From the NCBI GenBank assembly GCA_964230255.1, contig CAXRGW010000095.1, forward strand, positions 1-31,296: a DNA stretch of 31,296 nucleotides, written 5' to 3'. The notes below the pieces were generated by a model. It saw only the letters and a list, made by a program, of their open reading frames with translations, did no database searches and was not told where the DNA came from. This DNA is from Alteromonas_E sp964230255. GTDB lineage: Bacteria > Pseudomonadota > Gammaproteobacteria > Enterobacterales > Alteromonadaceae. How positions within the stretch are numbered: position 1 is the stretch's first letter; each line of letters begins with the position of its first letter. The position numbers were made by a program, and so were the translations under genes. Below, piece after piece: positions 17,100-23,994 of the stretch.

Positions 17100-17594
17100 T
17101 TATGCGTTTTGTGAGCGACGCTCATTATCTTCGGTGACTTTTACCTGCAGTGATTCATGTTGCTTTCTGCTTTCTGCAACATCAGTTACGTCGTAAATCA
17201 TCATACTGATATTATCCACAGTTCCCTTCGCTGAAACCAAAGGTGCAAGCGTAATATTCTGGTACATATAATCTTCGCCACCGGTTATAGGGCGATAATT
17301 GGGAAATTTGAATAAATACGGGCGCTGTTCCCACGTCATAAAAGCACGAGTGCGCAATTCAAATACGGGTTTGCATTTTTGCGCGAACCAATATCGTTGA
17401 ATACTGGGATACAGTTCAAACAGCGACTTATCCCGCACATCACTGGGTAGCATGCCGCTGTGGCTCTCCATAAAACCGTTCCACACTTTTATCTCAAAGG
17501 CGCGGTCTAACACTACAATGCCCACATCAACACTCTGCAGCATGTCCATCATCCAATGGAACTCTAGCAATTCATCTAAACTAGCGTCAGTCAT
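17100..17594 (-). CDS. Stand-alone PAS domain protein
   Basis: This 164-residue cytoplasmic protein consists of a PAS domain (about residues 15-140) with DVGIVVLDRAFEIKVWNGFME at the start, LFELYP in the middle, and LAPLVSAKG, MMIYDVTDVAES at the end, then a short charged helix. It has no kinase, cyclase or other output domain, so it must signal through a partner. It starts 4 bases after the stop of the REC-CheC-like gene with GAGGA at a suitable distance, so the two are almost certainly cotranscribed and may act as a pair. The ligand or cofactor cannot be seen from sequence. Confidence 0.85.
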   Translation of the reverse strand: MTDASLDELLEFHWMMDMLQSVDVGIVVLDRAFEIKVWNGFMESHSGMLPSDVRDKSLFELYPSIQRYWFAQKCKPVFELRTRAFMTWEQRPYLFKFPNYRPITGGEDYMYQNITLAPLVSAKGTVDNISMMIYDVTDVAESRKQHESLQVKVTEDNERRSQNA

Positions 17595-17598
17595 ATCA

Positions 17599-18588
17599 TT
17601 AGTCCTCTAGCAAGTGAGCAAGTTTCGAGTTCATAGTTTCCATTGAATCTTCGGTAAACAATAAGATTAAATCGCACTGCACGTTATACCCTTCTATGCC
17701 GTAGCTCAACTCAATGGCCAAAGTGCGCTTCCACTTCATTTTATTTGCCCTAATCAAATCACCGACACTTTGGTGCTGCCCCAAAACTACTGGGTGTCCT
17801 TGACTAAAGGATAAGTCCATTTGACTTGCCAAGCCGGTTAAACAAGCTCCAATCAACAAACTAGCCGCATCCATTAGTACTTCTAGTTGCATTTGATCAT
17901 CGACCTCACCTGAAATATTCAAGATTTTGGCTACGTCACCGAAGCTTGAATCACTCAGAATAAAAAGAGCTTCGCCGCTCACACCGGGCCCTAGAAATCC
18001 CTGACACACTGCTGAGACTCGTTCGTGCTGTTCAATATCAGACAGCATCATGTGCAGCTCGGACACTTCGATTAAGTTCACGTTAGGTATAGGTAACTGA
18101 ACAAAAACATTCATGATCCGAGCAAGGTGATCACCGGCTTGCCCCATAGCAATATTGGTAATTTCTTGATAGCAATCGCGGATTTCAGAGTCGAGTTCTT
18201 GAGTATTTTCTATCTTGGCTTCCGGTTGAATAATGTTATTGGTAATTAAAACTTGCAGCAACACGGCTGAATTAACCGGTTTCTTGATAAAATCGATTGC
18301 CCCAAGCTTTTTCACGCGCTCGTGCGCTTCTGGCTGAATATCGCCCGATATCACCACAACTTTGGTATCGAGCTCTTTGCGCTCTATGGCTTGCAGAGTT
18401 TGGTAACCATCCATTACTGGCATATTTAAATCGAGCAACAACAATTGCCCTTTTCCGGCTTCTAAAGCTTCAACAGCTTCGCGACCGTGTTTAGCAAAAT
18501 GAATGGCGACTTCCCAATCTTGCGGCAGACACTTAGCCACTTGTTTACGTGCAACCATCGAGTCATCGCAGATTAAAACTGAGTACAT
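17599..18588 (-). CDS. Response regulator receiver fused to a CheC/CheX-like domain
   Basis: Residues 1-115 are a receiver domain with D8/D9, phosphoacceptor D53 (LLLDLNMP), S81 and K103 (IKKP). Residues about 135-329 resemble the CheC/CheX phosphatase fold: EITNIAMGQAGD gives the first E142-x-x-N145 site. The pseudo-repeat at 240-250 reads DAASLLIGACL, where the usual Glu and Asn are Asp and Ser, so the second site looks degenerate. In the CheC family such domains dephosphorylate CheY-type regulators; here it may act on its own receiver or another one. The start ATG 18588 has AAGGAAG upstream. The gene is followed after 4 bases by a lone PAS gene; no histidine kinase is nearby. Confidence 0.87.
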   Translation of the reverse strand: MYSVLICDDSMVARKQVAKCLPQDWEVAIHFAKHGREAVEALEAGKGQLLLLDLNMPVMDGYQTLQAIERKELDTKVVVISGDIQPEAHERVKKLGAIDFIKKPVNSAVLLQVLITNNIIQPEAKIENTQELDSEIRDCYQEITNIAMGQAGDHLARIMNVFVQLPIPNVNLIEVSELHMMLSDIEQHERVSAVCQGFLGPGVSGEALFILSDSSFGDVAKILNISGEVDDQMQLEVLMDAASLLIGACLTGLASQMDLSFSQGHPVVLGQHQSVGDLIRANKMKWKRTLAIELSYGIEGYNVQCDLILLFTEDSMETMNSKLAHLLED

Positions 18589-18737
18589 CTTGTGCTACTT
18601 CCTTACCGCTCGAGTGATTGTAGATTAGCGTCTAGTTTAAGTATTAGACTATCAGAACTAATTTGCCAGTCTCAGATCGTCAACGCTTGCATTGGTTAAC
18701 GGCCGTTTGTGCTAATGCTTGATCGATGATAAGCCTA

Positions 18738-19424
18738 TCAACCAAATAAAATCGGAACCAGTGTCGCGGTACCAATGCCATTTACACACAAAGCCAAGGT
18801 TGCAACAGCAGCCGTCACCTGCCCCATCTGTACAGCGCGAGCGGTGCCAATAGCATGCGCTACCGTACCCAGTGCCACTCCTTGGGCGATTGGACTAGTA
18901 ATGTGTAGAAAACGAAACAACCAAGGTGCGAAGACTGCCCCCACAAGACCTGTAAGAATTACGATTACCGCGGCTAATGCTGGCACTCCATCAATGGCCC
19001 CTGCAACATCGATAGCCAAAGGCGTAGTAATTGATTTAGCCAGCAGTGTCATTTGTAAATCAACAGGTGCATCAATACTCCAGGCGAATAACCAAGCACT
19101 GACTGGCGCTGCGCTGCCGCCAACAATAATAGGTAACCACACACGCCAACCATATTGACGAATCACTTGGAGTTGTTGGTACATTGGAATTGCCAAAGCG
19201 ACCGTGGCTAAACTTAGCAACCAAGAAAACCATTGAGTCGCCTGCAGATAATTTGACAAAGTTTCAGTACTTAACAGCAACAGAGAGATTGTAATGGCGC
19301 TAGTGACAATTGGATGTAGTAATGGCTGCAGACGACTGACTCGGTAGATCCACAGCGAACCGAGATAAATCGCTACGGTGATACCAGACCAAAATAGTAC
19401 TGGAGATAGTTGCTCAGTGCTCAT
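18738..19424 (-). CDS. lrgB: LrgB/CidB (YohK) family membrane protein
   Basis: This 228-residue integral membrane protein pairs with LrgA. It is hydrophobic with about six or seven segments and includes the family hallmarks LLAKSITTPLAIDVAG and GTVAHAIGTARA. In Staphylococcus the LrgAB/CidAB pair modulates murein hydrolase activity and cell lysis. In plants and some bacteria related proteins move glycolate/pyruvate-type acids, so the substrate here is open. I chose ATG 19424 (MSTEQLSP) with AAGGA upstream. The frame continues to 19466 within lrgA and is not needed. The start overlaps the lrgA end by 11 bases. Confidence 0.92.
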   Translation of the reverse strand: MSTEQLSPVLFWSGITVAIYLGSLWIYRVSRLQPLLHPIVTSAITISLLLLSTETLSNYLQATQWFSWLLSLATVALAIPMYQQLQVIRQYGWRVWLPIIVGGSAAPVSAWLFAWSIDAPVDLQMTLLAKSITTPLAIDVAGAIDGVPALAAVIVILTGLVGAVFAPWLFRFLHITSPIAQGVALGTVAHAIGTARAVQMGQVTAAVATLALCVNGIGTATLVPILFG

Positions 19425-19782
19425 ACTTGTCCTTGAGCAACACATCAACCCAAATAGCCAAAGCAATAATTAACACCAGTGATGTCACAACTATTGCCAT
19501 AAATAACGTCAAGCTGTTGGCCACTATTACATCGGTAAACTGCCATACTGCGATCACCGCAGGGACGAAAAATAGTGGCATGTGAATTAACAGGGGTCGG
19601 GTTGTTAGTTGTAATGCTTGTGGGACTCTACCGACTATTCCAAGAAAGGCGAGCAAAACGAGCAATCCTAAAATAGCAGCGGGTAACTTAACGGGTAATA
19701 GTGCACTAAGCCAAGAACCTGCTAATAAGCTGGCAGCAACCGCAATCCCGCCTGTCAAAAAACGCCAAAAGTTGTTGAGCAC
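19414..19782 (-). CDS. lrgA: LrgA/CidA (YohJ) family holin-like protein
   Basis: This 122-residue protein has about four transmembrane segments. Typical LrgA/CidA features are visible: LPVKLPAAILGLLVLL near residue 30 and LLIHMPLFFVPAVIAVW near 65-80. The family is likened to holins and works with LrgB. The start is a GTG at 19780-19782 with a strong GAGGGG six bases upstream. It lies 61 bases downstream of the LytTR regulator on the same strand, so it probably belongs to that transcript or is controlled by that protein. Confidence 0.92.
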   Translation of the reverse strand: MLNNFWRFLTGGIAVAASLLAGSWLSALLPVKLPAAILGLLVLLAFLGIVGRVPQALQLTTRPLLIHMPLFFVPAVIAVWQFTDVIVANSLTLFMAIVVTSLVLIIALAIWVDVLLKDKYEH

Positions 19783-19843
19783 TGATTCCCCTCATTGAGA
19801 TAAAGTCGCAGTGTACCTTATCTATTTGTTTTGGGAATGTCTC

Positions 19844-20608
19844 TCACACTTCAGATTTACTGCTCAAAATGCGATCACTAGCTTCATCCATAAGCATTTT
19901 GTACTTGCGGCTGACACGCAATTCCTGTTTATTGTTCAACTGTACGTGGTAACTCCCATTTTTAGTGGGTTTGCACAGCACGACATTTTGCAAATTGACC
20001 AAACTTGAACGGTTAATTCGCACAAACCGATAAGGTTTAAGCTGTAGTTCCAGAGCCCGCAGGGTGGTGCGCAATATGTAGTTTTCATCTGGCGTGTGCA
20101 CACACATATAGTCCCCGGCTGCTTCAATCCATAACACTTGATTGACCGGCAGTTGTAGCCAAGACGCGCCATTCTTGAGATTTAAAGTCGAGATAACAGG
20201 TCGTTCGTTTTTTATTGAATCGAGGTCATGCGACTTAGGTTGATGCTGTTGTAATCTGAGTTTATCCATTGCTCGCTGTAAATGAGCAGTATCGATAGGT
20301 TTGAGTAAATAGTCTAATACCGGGTAATCAAACGCCTTTAGGGCAAAATCGGTATGTCCGGTGGTAAAAATCACAGGTGGTATCCGTTGTTGTTTACGTT
20401 GCATGTCATCAAGCAATGCGAAGCCACTGATTCCGGGTAAATCAATATCCAAAAATATGGCATCAAAGTGCTGTTCAGAAAGCGCATCTTGCGCCGCATA
20501 GGAATCGCCACAACTAACAATATTCAGTTCAGCGGCGAGCTGTAATAAATGAATTTCAAGGCCTTGCCGTGCGAGGGCTTCATCATCGACAATGAGTAGC
20601 GAAGTCAT
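19844..20608 (-). CDS. LytTR-family response regulator
   Basis: This is a DNA-binding response regulator of 254 residues. The receiver domain (1-120) has D8/D9, phosphoacceptor D54 (IFLDIDLPG), FTTGH and YLLKPID. The C-terminal LytTR domain (about 145-250) is marked by WIEAAGDYMCVHT, LRTTLRALE and FVRINRSSLVNL, ending in LRVSRKYK. LytTR regulators (LytR, AlgR, YpdB-like) bind direct repeats in promoters. In Staphylococcus LytR controls lrgAB, and here lrgA follows at once, so control of that pair is a reasonable inference. The partner kinase is not in the window. A TATAAT lies only two bases before the ATG on this strand, so the true transcript start is uncertain. Confidence 0.92.
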   Translation of the reverse strand: MTSLLIVDDEALARQGLEIHLLQLAAELNIVSCGDSYAAQDALSEQHFDAIFLDIDLPGISGFALLDDMQRKQQRIPPVIFTTGHTDFALKAFDYPVLDYLLKPIDTAHLQRAMDKLRLQQHQPKSHDLDSIKNERPVISTLNLKNGASWLQLPVNQVLWIEAAGDYMCVHTPDENYILRTTLRALELQLKPYRFVRINRSSLVNLQNVVLCKPTKNGSYHVQLNNKQELRVSRKYKMLMDEASDRILSSKSEV

Positions 20609-20841
20609 AGATTATACGGTGTTCCTCATGTGGATAAAAAGGGGGGCTGAATATGATATTGCAGCCCAACTTACCAGGAATTAATACACACTTACTGCTA
20701 TATGTATTTGCAAGGTTACTACTCCGATTCTTTGAGTGTAGTTAATCACACATCCGACACTAGGCCAGTGTGATGAACTCACCGACTACTGGGATAAAAC
20801 GACAATTTCTGTATGCTACGGTTCAGCGCTTGTCGTTCCCG

Positions 20842-21180
20842 TTATTCTCCGGAACGACGCGCGGTTAATACGCCGTCGTTACTGCGCGCTTTTTCCGCCA
20901 ACGTACTAGCCGTTAAGTTAGCGTTATGCATACGTGCAAAATCTTGGGCAGACTCGCCGTTACAAACTAAACCTTCATCGATTTGTTCATATGTTAGGCG
21001 ACTTCTTTTTACCGCGCGATTAAGTGCTGTTCGGCTGTCACTTTTTAATGCTGCGCAAATTCGTACTAGGTCTTTTTCTAGCGCAGGATCAAAGATTGAC
21101 GCGTTGACGCTAGGGGTGGCAAAGGCAATTGCCGTTACAGTTGTTAAAATCAAACAAACACGTTGGGTAGCTGCTTTCAT
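20842..21180 (-). CDS. Small exported DUF3718-like protein
   Basis: This 112-residue protein has a signal peptide (MKAATQRVCLILTTVTAIAF, cut near VNA). The mature part contains DLVRICAALKSDSR, LNRAVKRSRLTYEQIDEGLVCNG and a helical end. I recognise this Cys-containing pattern as DUF3718, a family of small periplasmic proteins common in Shewanella and Vibrio-like bacteria and of unknown function. I chose ATG 21180 because GAGG lies 8 bases upstream; the frame runs on to 21222 without support. An inverted repeat (20832-20839 with 20851-20858) overlaps the stop codon but has no U-tract. Confidence 0.7.
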   Translation of the reverse strand: MKAATQRVCLILTTVTAIAFATPSVNASIFDPALEKDLVRICAALKSDSRTALNRAVKRSRLTYEQIDEGLVCNGESAQDFARMHNANLTASTLAEKARSNDGVLTARRSGE

Positions 21181-21502
21181 AATATTTTCCTCATTAGGCA
21201 CTATGGGAGATGTGCAACCCAAACGTTAGACATATAGTCGGATTAAATCATGCGATTTTCGTCGACTAGCACCTATTTGAGGTAAGGCGATTAACGCCAG
21301 AATACCCACGACAAATGGTCGAAAAAAACTGGGATTAAACGACTGAGCGAAACAATTTGTAACGTCGATAAGGGCTCGAGAAAAAATGATCACCCGCGAT
21401 TAGGTCGGAAGGTAACCTGCTTAGTATGGCAAAGACGTGAATGTAGGCTTAAATAAGGAACGACTGGCAGCCTGAGTATACTGCCAGTCAGTTTGAAGAA
21501 AT
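21181..21502. other. Intergenic stretch between two minus-strand genes
   Basis: About 320 bases hold the ribosome site and presumably the promoter of the DUF3718 gene, and the hairpin at 21462-21489 after the unknown small gene. I see no RNA gene or further reading frame of note. Confidence 0.5.
21462..21489 (-). terminator. Hairpin downstream of the unknown small gene
   Basis: GACTGGCAG (21462-21470) pairs with CTGCCAGTC (21481-21489), a 9-bp stem with a 10-base loop, 13 bases beyond the stop codon of the minus-strand gene at 21503-21832. The downstream side on that strand is only moderately U-rich, so termination is likely but not certain. Confidence 0.6.
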
Positions 21503-21832
21503 CTAAAACGCGTTGTCTTGGTGAATTCTAATAAACAACGAAGTGCCGACTTTAGAGTAATCAATTTTATACTCTTTGCCGTTTAACGTTTGCACAAAAA
21601 TAAGGGTTTTCTCATCGCCGAAAACTTCACCAGTCGTAACATCGACCAGTTCCATATCCATCATTTTTGCTTCGCGCTTATTGTCAGGTATTTTACCGTC
21701 GTAAACTTTAATACCTCTATGGGTAACCACTACAGCTGGGTAGTCTTCACCATTGAGTACAAGTAGGTCCAACTTACGCATTTTATGGATCAAAGTGTTG
21801 CGTCCGCTGACTAAAAACGGCTTTTCTGTCAT
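21503..21832 (-). CDS. Unrecognised 109-residue protein
   Basis: I do not recognise this protein. It begins MTEKPFLVSGRNTLIHKM and has no signal peptide or membrane segment. The sequence is rich in beta-type segments (YPAVVVTHRGIKVYDGKI, ELVDVTTGEVFGDEKTLIFVQTLNGKEYKIDY) and ends RIHQDNAF, suggesting a small beta-barrel or sandwich. The start is ATG 21832, with GGAG nine bases upstream; an in-frame GTG at 21847 includes the SD and is rejected. It sits on the minus strand after mbnH with an 82-base gap and is followed by a terminator-like hairpin, so it may be the last gene of that transcript or stand alone. Confidence 0.7.
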   Translation of the reverse strand: MTEKPFLVSGRNTLIHKMRKLDLLVLNGEDYPAVVVTHRGIKVYDGKIPDNKREAKMMDMELVDVTTGEVFGDEKTLIFVQTLNGKEYKIDYSKVGTSLFIRIHQDNAF

Positions 21833-21914
21833 TATTATTATCTCCACACGACTTTTTCATCAGGCTATTGAGGAAGATAGCAAAGATATTTTATGGTTGC
21901 ACGAGGAAAACCGC

Positions 21915-23039
21915 TCAATCATTGACTTTCGGTGGGTATATCAAGGCTTGATGAAGAGGGTCCTGCAAAAATTGGTGGTCGGTCAAACTAAGTAGAAAGG
22001 CTTTTAGATCGCCATGCTCTTCTTCAGTTAGGGTAAACCCCTTAATAAATTGACTTTTAATGGGACTGTCTGCGCCCGCACCCAAGCCACCCGCAGCATA
22101 AAAAGCAATGACGCTATCGAGATTGGGGAGTGACCCATCATGCATATATGGCGCAGTAACCCCTATATTGCGTAGAGTAGGCGCGCGAAAACGTCCCATA
22201 TCAGTATCTTTTTGAGTAATTTCAATCAAGCCTTGGTCACTTTGTGGGAAAGCACCTTGCCCATCAACATTGTATAGACCGGTATTGTGGAATGGGCGCA
22301 AATCAAGCTGCTGAAACGCATGCTGACTAGACTGTGTAAAGTTAAAACCACCATGACAGTGAAAACACTCTAATCGCTCCGAGAAAAATAGCTCCATCCC
22401 GCGTAATTCAGCAGCATTTAATGCATTGTCGTCTTGTCTGTATGCATAGTCATCAAAGCGCGAATTAAATGAGGTTAAACTGCGAACATAACTGGCCAAC
22501 GCTTTAACGATATGGTCCCATTCGGGCTCAGGTTGGTCAAACGCTTGGTCAAATAAATATCGATAGTCTACAGTGTTGAAGCGAGCCAATACGGTATGCT
22601 CATTACCCGTTATCCCCATTTCTACCGGATGTTCACCAAATAATGGGATCAACAGCTGTTGTTCAATCGTGTTTAAGCCATTGTGCGCCCACGTTAGTGA
22701 GCCATTGTAAGCAACGTTAACTAACGCCATCGCGTTGCGCTTAACCACTTCCCCGGTCGAGCCAGTGGAATGTTTACGCGGTTCGCTAAACCCTAATTCT
22801 GGTATATGACATGTAGAGCAGCTCATCGCGCCATTGCCCGATAATGCAGGCTCAAAAAACAGCGCCTTGCCCAACGTTACTTTAGCGTCTGACATTGGAT
22901 TATCAGCCGGCACATTGGGTTGCGGAAACCCCATTGGAATGCCCCATTGATAAACATCTGTTTGCTTCTGATTAAACTGGAACCATGTGGTGGTCGCAAT
23001 AGCGGCGGCAACAAGACCCCAAAGCACATATTTAATCAC
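21915..23039 (-). CDS. MbnH/MauG-type diheme cytochrome c enzyme
   Basis: This 374-residue exported protein belongs to the diheme cytochrome c peroxidase/MauG superfamily. An N-terminal hydrophobic signal anchor (residues 4-20) is followed by heme motif CSTCH (74-78) and second heme motif CFHCH (225-229), plus MHDGSLPNLDSVIAFYAAGG, typical of the second domain. Adjacent mbnP-type genes are the hallmark of MbnH, which in Methylosinus oxidises a Trp of MbnP to kynurenine. The start is GTG 23037-23039, with AGGTGG just upstream, overlapping the mbnP stop by 8 bases. A generic peroxidase role is the alternative. Confidence 0.85.
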   Translation of the reverse strand: MIKYVLWGLVAAAIATTTWFQFNQKQTDVYQWGIPMGFPQPNVPADNPMSDAKVTLGKALFFEPALSGNGAMSCSTCHIPELGFSEPRKHSTGSTGEVVKRNAMALVNVAYNGSLTWAHNGLNTIEQQLLIPLFGEHPVEMGITGNEHTVLARFNTVDYRYLFDQAFDQPEPEWDHIVKALASYVRSLTSFNSRFDDYAYRQDDNALNAAELRGMELFFSERLECFHCHGGFNFTQSSQHAFQQLDLRPFHNTGLYNVDGQGAFPQSDQGLIEITQKDTDMGRFRAPTLRNIGVTAPYMHDGSLPNLDSVIAFYAAGGLGAGADSPIKSQFIKGFTLTEEEHGDLKAFLLSLTDHQFLQDPLHQALIYPPKVND

Positions 23040-23916
23040 TCTGCCACCTAATCACTGAACCACTATTTATATTACTCCACAAAATCCCACAGCTATTTTC
23101 GTTATCACGATGAAACATACAACTGGCCATTGACGTAGGTTTAATACCGTCGAGCAGCGCGGCTATATCGAATACAAGCTGTTTACTGGCGCTTTGTTTC
23201 TCCAACGTAATTTGAATACGGTTAGGCCGATTGCAGGGCCGCTGTGGCGGGCGCATACTGGACGCGCTCTCACATCCAATACTCCCCAGATGATAAGACC
23301 AACCAACGCTGCCCAATTGTTCGCTTTGGGTGCGCATATCGAAGCGGATAAATTTAAACCCAGTCTGCCACGACCAAAACATTTCTGGCATGTTCAACGG
23401 TGAAGGTTGCGTAAGTGGATTTAGGTGGTTGTTCGCAAAGGGAACGGCAAGGGTGAAACGCACCTGACTGGCCTGCTGCCAACGCTCAGCCGGAATATCA
23501 AGGTCGATGTTCTGATTCTTGGGTAGCTCGCTCTCAGAGCCGCACTGTTGATCAAACCATAACAATGCAACATCTTGAGTTTGCCAGCCTGATTGCAATA
23601 AATCGATTGAATGCCAAGTATTGGTCTGTGAATCTAAAAATTGCCAATCAGAGCTAAATAAAGCAGCGCGCTCTAGTTGCCACTCATGCTCACCATGCAC
23701 GAATGTATCTTCGCAATCTAATGACTTACTGGCATAGTGTAAACTCATCGATACACGCATATGTTGTTGTGCATTAAACGTCTGAAAGCCTTGTTGTTTG
23801 GAAGATTCAGTCTCCACCGGCTGACAACCAAGGAGGCTAATTAAACCAACATGCAGGCCTGTCAACGACAATAACCTCGTGAAGCCCTCTGTTTTTTTTA
23901 ATCGCGCACTATTCAT
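23032..23916 (-). CDS. MbnP-like copper-binding lipoprotein
   Basis: This is a predicted lipoprotein of about 294 residues. From ATG 23916 (MNSARLKKTEG) a hydrophobic segment ends in LLGC, giving lipidated C31. The family signature is visible as MPEMFWSWQTGFKFIRFD followed by WSYHLGSIGCES, which I recognise from MbnP/TIGR04052 proteins that bind copper and occur next to MauG-like diheme enzymes. Several Trp, His and Cys residues are available for modification or metal binding. The frame extends to 24000, overlapping the divergent gene's start, and the N-terminal extension lacks signal character. The gene is coupled to mbnH, and its start faces that of the anchor-B gene across 78 bases. Confidence 0.85.
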   Translation of the reverse strand: MNSARLKKTEGFTRLLSLTGLHVGLISLLGCQPVETESSKQQGFQTFNAQQHMRVSMSLHYASKSLDCEDTFVHGEHEWQLERAALFSSDWQFLDSQTNTWHSIDLLQSGWQTQDVALLWFDQQCGSESELPKNQNIDLDIPAERWQQASQVRFTLAVPFANNHLNPLTQPSPLNMPEMFWSWQTGFKFIRFDMRTQSEQLGSVGWSYHLGSIGCESASSMRPPQRPCNRPNRIQITLEKQSASKQLVFDIAALLDGIKPTSMASCMFHRDNENSCGILWSNINSGSVIRWQSD

Positions 23917-23994
23917 CCAATTGGTATTTCCTGTTAATTTGTAACGCTGCTTTTCAACATTTGTGCAAATACTTTGCGTTAACAAGGGTATGTT

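Noticed and set aside
18698..18707. Perfect palindrome AACGGCCGTT between lrgB and the REC-CheC gene
   Set aside because: Ten-base palindromes are common by chance; no partner site or loop supports an operator or terminator.
20611..20616. Perfect TATAAT two bases before the LytTR regulator ATG, suggesting a leaderless transcript
   Set aside because: The matching -35 (TTTTAT) is poor and a GAGGAA ribosome-site-like stretch lies further upstream, so chance is likely.
20832..20858. Inverted repeat GTCGTTCC/GGAACGAC at the end of the DUF3718 gene as a terminator
   Set aside because: The arms match, but the stop codon lies in the loop and no U-tract follows on the minus strand, so I did not list it as a terminator.
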